From Arthrobacter sp. FW305-BF8 (GTDB taxonomy: Bacteria; Actinomycetota; Actinomycetes; Actinomycetales; Micrococcaceae): 64,000 nucleotides of DNA. Shown here in pieces: positions 41,451 to 49,120 of the stretch. Where the stretch lies: NCBI RefSeq assembly GCF_021789315.1, contig NZ_CP084561.1, forward strand, positions 434,001-498,000, written 5' to 3'. Made by a program: the position numbers and the translations under genes. Numbering within the stretch: position 1 is the stretch's first letter; each line of letters starts with the position of its first letter. The notes below the pieces were generated by a model. It did not search any database, was not told the origin of the DNA, and saw only the letters and a program-made list of their open reading frames with translations.

Positions 41451-42114
41451 CACCTATCAGCTGGCGCTTCGGCAGCTGACTGATTCCTCGCTTCCTACTG
41501 GGGCGTTTGCTCACTCGTTGGGGTTTGAGACCTATATCGAGCGGGGGGCCGTTCGGGATGAGGAGTCCTTTGGGGTGTGGCTGGCTGCTTTTCTGGGGCA
41601 GCAGCTGACTTATTCGGATGCCTTGGCTATCCGGTTTTTGTACGAAGGTGTTCCCGTCCTTGAGCTGGATGAGTTGCTTACTGCGCAGCTTTTGCCTCGG
41701 CAGGTGCGGGAGGCGAGCGTCAAGATGGGCGGGCGGTTGATTGAGATCGGTGCGGGGGTTTTCCCCTCTCTTGAACTGTCGGAGTACCGGGCGCTGGTGA
41801 GCGGGGGCCGGGCCGCCGGCCATCAGCCGCTGGCGTTCGCCGTCGTCGCCCGTTCACTGGGGGTTCCGCAGGCGGAGGCGACCGCCGCCTACCTTTTCGC
41901 CGCCGTCACATCGCTGACGCAGAACGCCGTCCGGGCCATCCCGCTCGGGCAGAACGCCGGCCAGCGGGTGCTGCGGAAAGCGCACGACGGCGTTGCTTCC
42001 GCGGTCGAGCGGGCCGCCCGCCTGACGCCGGACGACTTCGGGGCGGTCAGCCCCGGACTGGAGATATCGCAGATGAGGCATGAGCGCCAGCGTGCCCGCA
42101 TGTTCATGAGCTAA
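41431..42114 (+). CDS. ureF: Urease accessory protein UreF
   Basis: A 227-residue all-helical GTPase-gating chaperone that bridges UreG with UreD and urease. Family signals: LALRQLTDSSLPTGAFAHSLG, GFETYIERG, SLTQNAVRAIPLGQNAGQRVL and the C-terminal GLEISQMRHERQRARMFMS. The first third uses many T-ending codons (GATGAG, TTTGGG, GCTTTT, TTGTAC) unlike the C/G-ending remainder and its neighbours, hinting at a recombined segment. Confidence 0.95.
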   Translation: MPNTRTDTYQLALRQLTDSSLPTGAFAHSLGFETYIERGAVRDEESFGVWLAAFLGQQLTYSDALAIRFLYEGVPVLELDELLTAQLLPRQVREASVKMGGRLIEIGAGVFPSLELSEYRALVSGGRAAGHQPLAFAVVARSLGVPQAEATAAYLFAAVTSLTQNAVRAIPLGQNAGQRVLRKAHDGVASAVERAARLTPDDFGAVSPGLEISQMRHERQRARMFMS

Positions 42115-42151
42115 CTGTGCTTTTGATTTAGAACTGTGCTTTTTGACTTAG
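42113..42151 (+). repeat. Imperfect 19/20-bp tandem duplication between ureF and ureG
   Basis: AACTGTGCTTTTGATTTAG (42113-42131) is followed directly by AACTGTGCTTTTTGACTTAG (42132-42151). The first unit begins within the ureF stop codon and the second leads into the ureG AGGAGG. It enlarges an otherwise minimal intercistronic space and is AT-rich. Confidence 0.85.
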
Positions 42152-42160
42152 GAGGACAAC

Positions 42161-42778
42161 ATGACTGAGCCCATCAAGATCGGCATCGGCGGCCCCGTCG
42201 GCGCCGGAAAGACCCAGCTTGTGGAACGGCTCACGCGCCACATGAGCGCGGAAATCTCCATGGCCGCCATCACCAATGACATCTACACTATCGAGGACGC
42301 CAAGATCCTGGCAGCCAACGGCATCCTGCCCGAGGACCGCATCATCGGCGTCGAAACCGGTGGCTGCCCGCACACCGCCATCCGTGAGGACACATCCATG
42401 AACACGGCCGCCATCGAGGAACTCAAGCAGCGGCACCCAGACCTGCAGGTGATCTTTGTGGAGTCCGGCGGCGACAACCTGTCCGCCACCTTCAGCCCCG
42501 AACTGGTGGACTTCTCGATCTACATCATCGATGTGGCGCAGGGCGAGAAGATCCCCCGCAAAGCCGGCCAGGGCATGATCAAGTCCGACCTCTTCATCAT
42601 CAACAAGACAGACCTCGCCCCGCACGTCGGCGCCGACCTCGCCGTCATGGAACGCGACTCCAAGGAATTCCGCGGTGCCAAGCCGTTCTGCTTCACGAAC
42701 CTCAAGACGGACGAAGGCCTCGAGCACGTCATCGAATGGATCCGCCGCGATGTCCTGATGCTCGACTTAACGCAATGA
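42161..42778 (+). CDS. ureG: Urease accessory GTPase UreG
   Basis: A 205-residue SIMIBI-class GTPase that delivers nickel. Present are the P-loop GGPVGAGKTQLVERL, the switch regions NDIYTIEDA and the nickel-binding Cys-Pro-His in VETGGCPHTAIRED, VESGGDNLSATFSPEL, and the guanine-specificity INKTDLAPHVG. AGGAGG lies 6 nt before the ATG. Its TGA overlaps the ureD ATG. Confidence 0.98.
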   Translation: MTEPIKIGIGGPVGAGKTQLVERLTRHMSAEISMAAITNDIYTIEDAKILAANGILPEDRIIGVETGGCPHTAIREDTSMNTAAIEELKQRHPDLQVIFVESGGDNLSATFSPELVDFSIYIIDVAQGEKIPRKAGQGMIKSDLFIINKTDLAPHVGADLAVMERDSKEFRGAKPFCFTNLKTDEGLEHVIEWIRRDVLMLDLTQ

Positions 42779-43788
42779 GCACGACGACGGCAGTGCCACC
42801 GGCGGCTTCACCGGATGTAAGGGGCCGTGCCCGTCCCCAGGCGCTCCCAACCCTCGCAAGCTCGGGTTGGGGCCCTCGCGCCAGTGGGCCCCCCGCGCGG
42901 CCCGCCACGCCGCGGCCCTTAACATCCGGCTCCGCCGCCTCTGCGGTCAGGTCGCCTCGCGGTGTGCTTGAGCTGGTCATCAGCGAACGCGGAGGGCGTT
43001 CCATTGCGTCCCGGCAATTTCATGAAGGTGCGCTTCGCGTACTGCGACCTCATTATTTGGATGACTCGGGGCAGGTTTGCTATGTCGTCGTCAATCCTGG
43101 CGGGGCATATTTGGGGGCCGACCTTTACGTCCTGGACGTGGAGGTGGGGGACGGGGCCGACCTGCTGCTCACCACTCAGTCCGCGACGAAGATCTACCGG
43201 ACCCCGGAATCGTTTGCCGAGCAGCGGATGACCGTCCGGCTCGGGGAAGGGTCACGGCTGGAGCTGGCGCCGGACCAGGTCATCGCCTACCGGGACGCCA
43301 GCTACCGGCAGAACACCCACATCACGGTGCGGCCGACGTCGAGCCTGGTGATGGCCGAGGTGATCACGCCCGGCTGGTCACCCGACGGGGCCTCATTCCG
43401 GTACGAGGAGTTGCGGCTCCGCAACGAGATCCACGTGCAGACGGACGGCGGCACCCGGCTGCTCGCCCTGGACAACCTGCTGATCCGCCCGCCCCTCGAC
43501 GACATCACCGGCACGGGCTTCATGGAGGGCTACAGCCACCTGGGTTCGCTGGTGGTGGCGGACGCGCGGGTGGACCAGGCGCTCGCCGATGAGCTGCACC
43601 AGCTCGCGGAAAAGTTCGACGCCTACACAGGAATCTCGCTCAGTGCCACAATGGACGGCATCACGGCACTGGTGCTCCGGTCCCTGTCGAACAGCACCGA
43701 AAAACTCAATACGCTACTGGGTGGCTGCAGTGGCCTTCTCCGTCAACGCTGGTACGGCCAGGCGCCCCTGAACCTGAGGAAGTACTAA
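42775..43788 (+). CDS. ureD: Urease accessory protein UreD with an N-terminal insertion
   Basis: A 337-residue UreD/UreH, the scaffold through which nickel reaches urease. The conserved core starts at VLELVISERGGRSIASRQF (about residue 62) and includes LRPHYLDDSGQVCYVVVNPG, LTTQSATKIYRTP, EGSRLELAPDQVIAYRDA and LLGGCSGLLRQRWYG. The 40-50 residues before it (after ASPDVRG) are Pro/Ala/Arg-rich and are encoded by a palindrome-flanked repeat element at 42811-42929, read in frame. ATG 42775 overlaps the ureG stop (ATGA). The upstream ATG-like extension to 42736 lies inside ureG and is rejected. Confidence 0.93.
   Translation: MSTTTAVPPAASPDVRGRARPQALPTLASSGWGPRASGPPARPATPRPLTSGSAASAVRSPRGVLELVISERGGRSIASRQFHEGALRVLRPHYLDDSGQVCYVVVNPGGAYLGADLYVLDVEVGDGADLLLTTQSATKIYRTPESFAEQRMTVRLGEGSRLELAPDQVIAYRDASYRQNTHITVRPTSSLVMAEVITPGWSPDGASFRYEELRLRNEIHVQTDGGTRLLALDNLLIRPPLDDITGTGFMEGYSHLGSLVVADARVDQALADELHQLAEKFDAYTGISLSATMDGITALVLRSLSNSTEKLNTLLGGCSGLLRQRWYGQAPLNLRKY
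42811..42929. repeat. CAAGCTC-loop element (copy C) inserted in frame in ureD
   Basis: The outer imperfect 17-bp inverted repeats are CCGGATGTAAGGGGCCG (42811-42827) and CGGCCCTTAACATCCGG (42913-42929). Inside is a 64-bp unit (42834-42897) aligning without gaps, at roughly 70-75 percent identity, to 31918-31981. Its hairpin has a perfect 8-bp stem CCCAACCC/GGGTTGGG and loop TCGCAAGCTC (42846-42871). The whole element stays open in the ureD frame. Confidence 0.75.
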
Positions 43789-44843
43789 TGACTACCTTGA
43801 CCCAGTTCGCCGCCATGTACCGCGAGCGGGAGCAGTTACCGCTCCGGACACGCCTGCTGGCCACCTTTTCCGCGGTGGGCATCCTGCACCTTGCCGCCGT
43901 CGTTCTTCTGGTCGCCGGTACCGCGGCGTCGGGGCAGCCGCTGGCGTTCGGGCTGGTGCTTACGGCGTACCTGGCGGGCATCAAGCACAGTTACGACTGG
44001 GACCACATCGCCGCGATCGACAACTCCACCCGGAAGTTCGTGGCGCAGCGGCAGGATCCCACCAGTGTGGGATTCGCCTTCAGCCTGGGGCACAGTTCGG
44101 TGGTGATCCTGGCCGGCGCCCTGGTGGTCTCCGGGGTATCGCTGGTGGGCAGGTTCATGACCGAGGGCAGCACCGGAAACTTGGTCCTGGGGCTGATCGG
44201 CAGCGGGGTTTCCGGCCTCTTCCTGCTGGCCATGGGGCTCTTCAACGGGTCGGCGTTTCTCGGTGCGGCCCGGCACTACCGCAGGGTCCGCGGCGGCGGC
44301 ACGGTGCTGCCGGAGGATCTCGAAGCCAAGGGCTTTGTGGCCCGCCTTCTGGCCCGGCCGCTGTCAAAGGTGCGGCGGCCCAGGAACGTGTACGTGATCG
44401 GCTTCCTGTTCGGGCTCGGTTTTGATACCGCCACCACCATTGGGCTCCTGGTCATGACGACGGCGGCCTCCTTGGCGGGCGTTTCGCCGGTCGCGCTGCT
44501 GGCTCTGCCACTCGCGTTCACCGCCGCCATGACGCTGTGCGACACCACGAACGGCGTTGCCATGATGCGGATGTACAAGTCGGCCATCCACGACCCCCTG
44601 CGCAAACTTGGTTTCAACGCGGTTATCACGGGGCTCTCGGCCCTCTCCGCGCTGTTCGTTGCCGTGATAACCCTTGGCGGTTTCCTCAACGCGGCGTTCG
44701 GGCTGAAGGACCCGCTCACCGCCTGGCTGGGCGCCATCGATCTGGGCGATGCCGGACTGCTGCTGGTTGCTGCATTCCTGGCGCTGTGGGGTGCGGCGTC
44801 GTTGCGTGGGCGCCGGCGGGCTGTTTCCCAAGCCCGCGCCTAG
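43788..44843 (+). CDS. Nickel/cobalt permease (NicT/HoxN family)
   Basis: A 351-residue eight-helix transporter. The family signature HX4DH appears as KHSYDWDHIAAIDNSTRK, with Trp in place of the usual Ala (HAxDADHI). FSLGHSSVVILAG and FLFGLGFDTATTIGLL give the second and third signature motifs. It supplies nickel to urease, consistent with its 1-bp overlap (TAATG) with ureD. The product of this last cistron is at the cytoplasmic membrane. A repeat hairpin begins at its stop codon. Confidence 0.94.
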   Translation: MTTLTQFAAMYREREQLPLRTRLLATFSAVGILHLAAVVLLVAGTAASGQPLAFGLVLTAYLAGIKHSYDWDHIAAIDNSTRKFVAQRQDPTSVGFAFSLGHSSVVILAGALVVSGVSLVGRFMTEGSTGNLVLGLIGSGVSGLFLLAMGLFNGSAFLGAARHYRRVRGGGTVLPEDLEAKGFVARLLARPLSKVRRPRNVYVIGFLFGLGFDTATTIGLLVMTTAASLAGVSPVALLALPLAFTAAMTLCDTTNGVAMMRMYKSAIHDPLRKLGFNAVITGLSALSALFVAVITLGGFLNAAFGLKDPLTAWLGAIDLGDAGLLLVAAFLALWGAASLRGRRRAVSQARA

Positions 44844-44867
44844 CCGCGCAAGCTCCGCGGCCAGGCG
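44837..44867. terminator. CAAGCTC-loop hairpin (copy D) at the end of the urease operon
   Basis: CGCCTaGCCGCG (44837-44848) pairs with CGCGGCcAGGCG (44856-44867) with one mismatch around the loop CAAGCTC. It overlaps the permease stop and lies between convergent genes, so it is well placed to terminate. A second small hairpin CCGCGATC/GATCGCGG (44887-44910) overlaps the fructokinase stop. Confidence 0.65.
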
Positions 44868-44896
44868 TACGCCCCAGCTGTCATAGCCGCGATCTC

Positions 44897-45928
44897 TCAG
44901 GCGATCGCGGCGGCCGGCACATCCTCAGGCGCCGCCGCGTCCTCCGGCAGGTCCGCGAGGAGTTCGGCCGCCGTGGGCGGGTTGGCTCCCGGGCGGCGCA
45001 CGGTGATCGCGGCGGCCTTCGAGGCAGTGCGTCCCACGGTTTCCAACACGGCCGGTGCCAGGCCGTCCGCTCCGCGCGCAAGCAGCCCGTAGATCAGCGC
45101 CGCCATGTACGAATCCCCGGCGCCGATGGTGTCCGCCACTGCGGACCGGACGGCCGGTACCACCAGCTGCAGCTCCGGGGTGGCCAGCAGTGACCCCTCG
45201 GAACCGCGGGTGACCACCGCGAGCCCCGCACCCAGCTCGAGGATCCGCGCCGCGGCGTCCTCCAGCCGCAGGCCGGGATAGAGCCAGCGGGCATCCTCGT
45301 CGCTCAGCTTGACCACGTCGGTGAGCGGTACCAGCTCCTCGAAGATGCTCCGGGCCTCGGCATGGCTGCCGAGGAGTGCCGGGCGGATGTTGGGATCGTA
45401 GGTGACCACGCATTCGCGGTGCGACTGCTCCAGGAGGGTCCTGACAGCTGCTGCGCCCGGAGCCAGGAAGGTCGCGATGGAGCCGGTGTGGAGCACCTTG
45501 GGAAGGGATGCCGGTGCCACCGGCGGCAGTTCCCAGCGGATGTCGAAGTCGTAGGTGGCGGAACCGTCGGCGGCCAGCGTCGCCGTGGCCGTCGCCGTCC
45601 TGCCCGGTGTCCTCGAACCGGGCAGGAGCGCGACGCCGGCACGCTGCAGGTGCGCCTCGATGGCCCGCCCGCGGTCGTCGTCGCCGATCGAGGTGAGGAG
45701 CGCGGTCCGGATGCCGAGCCGGCCCAGCCCGTAGGCGACGTTCGCCGGCGATCCGCCGGGGTGCTCGACGGTTCCGTGTGCGGACGCGACGACGTCCACC
45801 AGGGCTTCACCGATGACGATGACTTCCGGGCTTGCCGCGCTGGATCCGCAGCTGGCAGGTCCTGTGTTCACGGTGCCGGGGGTGCCGGTGCCTGCGTTCG
45901 GGGTGCCGGGGGTGGAGGTTGGATTCAC
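44897..45928 (-). CDS. PfkB-family carbohydrate kinase (probable fructokinase)
   Basis: This ATP-dependent sugar kinase of about 343 residues carries the PfkB signatures: EVIVIGEALVDVVAS at the N-side of the domain, HPGGSPANVAYGLGRLG (substrate glycine motif), and C-terminal VADTIGAGDSYMAALIYGLL, which contains the catalytic Asp and anion hole. A low-complexity Pro/Thr/Gly leader of about 30 residues precedes the domain. GTG 45928 was chosen because AAAGG lies 7 nt upstream; ATG 45943 is the alternative. It lies downstream of an FrcACB-type transporter and should phosphorylate the imported fructose. Confidence 0.87.
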   Translation of the reverse strand: MNPTSTPGTPNAGTGTPGTVNTGPASCGSSAASPEVIVIGEALVDVVASAHGTVEHPGGSPANVAYGLGRLGIRTALLTSIGDDDRGRAIEAHLQRAGVALLPGSRTPGRTATATATLAADGSATYDFDIRWELPPVAPASLPKVLHTGSIATFLAPGAAAVRTLLEQSHRECVVTYDPNIRPALLGSHAEARSIFEELVPLTDVVKLSDEDARWLYPGLRLEDAAARILELGAGLAVVTRGSEGSLLATPELQLVVPAVRSAVADTIGAGDSYMAALIYGLLARGADGLAPAVLETVGRTASKAAAITVRRPGANPPTAAELLADLPEDAAAPEDVPAAAIA

Positions 45929-46031
45929 GGTGGGGCCTTTCATGGAGCCGTCCGCGGGCCGGTTTCGGCCCGCGGACGGATGTGGGGAGTGCTGTGTTGC
46001 TGGTGGTGCTGGTTCTGGGAGGCGTGCCCGG

Positions 46032-46826
46032 TCAGGCCGTGGCGGCACCGGTCATGATCGCCACAGCATCGGTCATGCTGTGCGACTGCGGCGTGATGGT
46101 GGCCGCGCACTTTCCGAGCCGCTGGATGTGGATCCGGTCCGCCACGTCAAACACATGCGGCATGTTGTGGCTGATCAGGATCACCGGCAGCCCCCGGTCC
46201 CGGAGGTCGCGGACCAGTTGCAGGACCTGGTTCGATTCCCGGACGCCGAGTGCGGCCGTCGGCTCATCGAGGACGACCACCTTGGAGCCGAATGCCGCGG
46301 CGCGGGCCACAGCCACCGCCTGGCGCTGGCCGCCGGACAGGTTCTCCACCGGCACTGTCACGTCCTGGAGTGTCGAGATGCCCAGCCGGGTCAGCTCTTC
46401 CTTGGCCTTGCGGCGCATTCCCTTGGTGTCCAAGACGCGGAAGAGTTTGCCCAGCGGGCCGGCAAGCCGTTCTTCACGGCCCAGGAACAGGTTGGAAGCA
46501 ACGTCCAGCGCGGGTGAGACCGCAAGGTTCTGGTAGACGGTTTCGATGCCGTGGGCGCGGGCGTCCTGCGGCCGCTTGAAGTGCACGGTCTGCCCGGACA
46601 CCTTCAGCTCGCCGGAGTCCGGCACCTCGGCGCCGGTGAGGCACTTGATCAGGGTGGACTTGCCTGCGCCGTTGTCGCCGATGACGGCGAGGACTTCACC
46701 CGGGTAGAGGTCCAGGCCGACGCCATCGAGGCCCACTACGCGTCCGAAGGTCTTGACGAGGTTCCTGGCCTGCAGGATCGGCTGCCGCACCGCCGTGCCG
46801 GACGGCTGCATTTCAGTGGCGGTCAT
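46032..46826 (-). CDS. Sugar ABC transporter ATP-binding protein (FrcA-like)
   Basis: A 264-residue single-domain ATPase, unlike the fused two-domain RbsA/XylG proteins. Walker A GDNGAGKSTLIKCL, signature LSGGQRQAVAVARAA and Walker B KVVVLDEPTAALGV with H-loop ISHNMPHVFDVADR are intact. The single-domain form in CUT2 systems is typical of the fructose transporter FrcA. ATG 46826 overlaps the permease stop (ATGA) and follows AAAGGTGAAATC. Confidence 0.9.
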   Translation of the reverse strand: MTATEMQPSGTAVRQPILQARNLVKTFGRVVGLDGVGLDLYPGEVLAVIGDNGAGKSTLIKCLTGAEVPDSGELKVSGQTVHFKRPQDARAHGIETVYQNLAVSPALDVASNLFLGREERLAGPLGKLFRVLDTKGMRRKAKEELTRLGISTLQDVTVPVENLSGGQRQAVAVARAAAFGSKVVVLDEPTAALGVRESNQVLQLVRDLRDRGLPVILISHNMPHVFDVADRIHIQRLGKCAATITPQSHSMTDAVAIMTGAATA

Positions 46827-47869
46827 GATTTCACCTTTCGGATCCACTGGTCGATGGACACAGCGAGGATGATGAGGACGCCCACGGCGAGGGTCTGGTA
46901 CAGCACGTCGAGTCCCGCCAGGGACAGGCCGTTGCGGAACACGCCCACGATCAGCGCACCGAGGAGGGAACCCCAGACGGAGCCGCGGCCGCCGAAGAGG
47001 CTGGTTCCGCCAATCACGACGGCGGTGATGGAGTCGAGGTTGAGGTCCACGCCGGCGTTGGGGCTGGCTGCGTTGGTGCGGCCGATCTGGAGCCAGGCAC
47101 CCATGGCTAGGACAGCCCCGGCGGCCAGGTAGACGCTCATGAGGACGCGGTTAACGGGAATGCCGGCTAGGCGGGCGGCTTCCTTGTCATCCCCGACGGC
47201 GTAGACGTGCCGGCCCCAGGCTGTCTTGCCCAGGATGAACGCCACGGCGCCGTAGAGCAGGAGCATCATGATCACGCCGGTGGAGATGCGCACGGGGCCC
47301 AGCGGGAAGGTGCTTCCGGTCCAGGTGAGCAGGCCCGGCATGCTGGAGCCGCGGACGGTGGAACCGCCGGAGTACAGCAGCGTGACGGCGATGAAGATGT
47401 TCAGGGTTCCGAGCGTGACGATGAACGGCGGGAGTTTGAACCTGGTGACGAGGAAGCCGTTGAGGGCGCCTGCCCCAAGGCCCACCACGAGGCCGGCCAG
47501 CAACGCCAGCGGGCCGGGAATGCCGCTGCTCACGGCCAGCTGCGCCACCACCATGGACGAGAGGATCATGACAGCGCCGACGGAGAGGTCGATGCCCGCG
47601 GTGAGGATGATGAGTGTCTGCGCGATCGCCAGGGTTCCCACCACGGAGACCTGCTGGGTGATCAGCGAGAGGTTTTCGAACCGCAGGAACCGGTCGTTGA
47701 GGAGCCCGAAGACCACCACCGCCACGAGCAGCACAATCGCCGGGCTGAGCGCCGGGTACCGGTGCAGGATGTTGCGGATGCGGCTGAGCGGTGTCTGGCG
47801 GTCGAGGAATTCCCCGGCCAGGTCGGCGTGCCCGGTGGCGGGCGGGCCGGCTGTCTGTTGCTGGGCCAT
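46823..47869 (-). CDS. Sugar ABC transporter permease (FrcC-like)
   Basis: A 348-residue CUT2 permease with about ten hydrophobic helices. The motifs TLIILTAGIDLSVGAVM and VTRFKLPPFIVTLGTLNI are standard for ribose/fructose-type BPD permeases. The cytoplasmic loop GDDKEAARLAGIPVNRVLM and VIGGTSLFGGRGSVWG are as well. ATG 47869 has AGGAG 5 nt upstream and is preferred over ATG 47884. Translation is coupled to the ATPase by a 4-bp overlap. Confidence 0.93.
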   Translation of the reverse strand: MAQQQTAGPPATGHADLAGEFLDRQTPLSRIRNILHRYPALSPAIVLLVAVVVFGLLNDRFLRFENLSLITQQVSVVGTLAIAQTLIILTAGIDLSVGAVMILSSMVVAQLAVSSGIPGPLALLAGLVVGLGAGALNGFLVTRFKLPPFIVTLGTLNIFIAVTLLYSGGSTVRGSSMPGLLTWTGSTFPLGPVRISTGVIMMLLLYGAVAFILGKTAWGRHVYAVGDDKEAARLAGIPVNRVLMSVYLAAGAVLAMGAWLQIGRTNAASPNAGVDLNLDSITAVVIGGTSLFGGRGSVWGSLLGALIVGVFRNGLSLAGLDVLYQTLAVGVLIILAVSIDQWIRKVKS

Positions 47870-47890
47870 GTTTGCTCCTGTCATGTCCGG

Positions 47891-49009
47891 TTACTTGCCC
47901 CAGCAGATCTGGGAGGCGTCCGACGTCGTGATGCTCTTGACGCCGTCGGCGGCCTTGTCCGTGACGAGTTCCACGCCGGTGTTGAAGAAGTCCAGGCCCT
48001 CGGAGTTGGACGGCTTCTGGCCGGTCTTGGCGAGGTCGACGATCGCCTTGACTCCGAGCTCGGCCATCTTCACCGGGTACTGCTGGGCGGTGGCGCCGAT
48101 GATGCCGGACTTGACGTTGTCAACGCCGGTGCAGCCGCCGTCCACCGATACCACCAGGACGTCCTTCTCCTTGCCGGCGGACTTCAGGGCTTCGAAGGCA
48201 CCGGCCGCGGCGGGCTCGTTGATGGTGTAGACAACGTTGATGTTCGGGTTCTTGGCGAGCAGGGTCTCCATGGCCGTGCGTCCGCCGTCCTCGGCGCCCT
48301 GCGAAGCCTGGCTGCCGACGATTTCGTAGTCGCCGCCCTTGCCGCCCGTGTACTTGCCGGTCTTGGCTTCGTCGCCGTTCTTCTTCTTGTCCGCGGTGTC
48401 GATGCCGAGACCGGTGAGGAAGCCCTGGTCGCGGTTGTAGTCCACCGAGACCACCTTGTCGTCGAACAGGTCCACGAGGGCAATGGTGGCCTTCTTGCCG
48501 TTCAGCTGGGCGGCCGTCCACTTGCCGATCAGCTCACCGGCCGCGAAGTTGTCCGTGGCGAACGTGATGTCCGCGGCGTCTGCGGGGTCCGGCGGGGTGT
48601 CGAGCGCGATGACGAACAGCCCCGCGTCCTTGGCCTTCTTCAGCGCGTCGACCACTGACGGGCCGTTGGGGGTGATCAGGATTCCCTTGTCGCCCTTGGA
48701 GATGGCATTTTCGATGGCCTGGATCTGGGTGTCCTCATCGCCGTCGGCTTTGCCGGCCGCGAGCTTCAGGTCGACGCCGTCGGCCTCGGCAGCTTTCTTG
48801 GCTCCGTCCTGCATGGAAACGAAGAACGGGTTGGACGTGGTCTTCACGATCAGGGAGACGCCGACCTTTTCGGACGAGGAGCCGCCGGTGGTGGAGGTGG
48901 CGGTGGAACTTCCGCCGCAGGCGGTGAGGCTGAGCGTGCCGAGGGTCAGGACTGCGCCGATGGCGAGCAGGCGGTGGGTGACTGTCCGCGGGGCTTTGGA
49001 ACTCAACAT
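47891..49009 (-). CDS. Sugar ABC transporter substrate-binding lipoprotein (FrcB-like)
   Basis: A 372-residue periplasmic-binding-protein-fold lipoprotein. The signal ends in the lipobox LSLTACGGSS, and the type I fold is evident: VGVSLIVKTTSNPFFVSMQDGA, AIENAISKGDKGILITPNGP, ITFATDNFAAGELIGKW, YTINEPAAAGAFEAL and VVSVDGGCTG. Relatives bind fructose or related sugars. CAGGAG precedes the ATG. Its promoter holds a LacI-type operator, and it is the first gene of the transporter-kinase operon. Confidence 0.93.
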   Translation of the reverse strand: MLSSKAPRTVTHRLLAIGAVLTLGTLSLTACGGSSTATSTTGGSSSEKVGVSLIVKTTSNPFFVSMQDGAKKAAEADGVDLKLAAGKADGDEDTQIQAIENAISKGDKGILITPNGPSVVDALKKAKDAGLFVIALDTPPDPADAADITFATDNFAAGELIGKWTAAQLNGKKATIALVDLFDDKVVSVDYNRDQGFLTGLGIDTADKKKNGDEAKTGKYTGGKGGDYEIVGSQASQGAEDGGRTAMETLLAKNPNINVVYTINEPAAAGAFEALKSAGKEKDVLVVSVDGGCTGVDNVKSGIIGATAQQYPVKMAELGVKAIVDLAKTGQKPSNSEGLDFFNTGVELVTDKAADGVKSITTSDASQICWGK

Positions 49010-49040
49010 TGAATCTCCTGGGTTTCAGGGCATCTGGTGT

Positions 49041-49092
49041 GCCTGACAACGATGTCAGGCATCATGTAATCAGCGTCACAGGGTAGAGTCAA
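49041..49092 (-). promoter_or_regulatory. Promoter and LacI operator of the fructose transporter operon
   Basis: On the minus strand, -35 TTGACT (complement of 49087-49092) and -10 TACATG (complement of 49063-49068) are 18 nt apart. Just downstream, at the expected transcription start, lies the 20-bp palindrome GCCTGACAACGATGTCAGGC (49041-49060). The divergent LacI gene is the natural repressor. Confidence 0.7.
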
Positions 49093-49120
49093 GGCAAATG
49101 CAAAGATGAAGGACGGATTA

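Noticed and set aside
42736..42774. Longer UreD N-terminus starting inside ureG
   Set aside because: The ATG at 42775 overlaps the ureG stop as ATGA, the usual coupling, while the extension is simply the ureG 3' end in another frame.
48105..48125. TTGACGTTGTCAACG in the binding-protein gene as a further LacI operator
   Set aside because: It lacks the GACA-N4-TGTC core spacing and lies deep within coding sequence.
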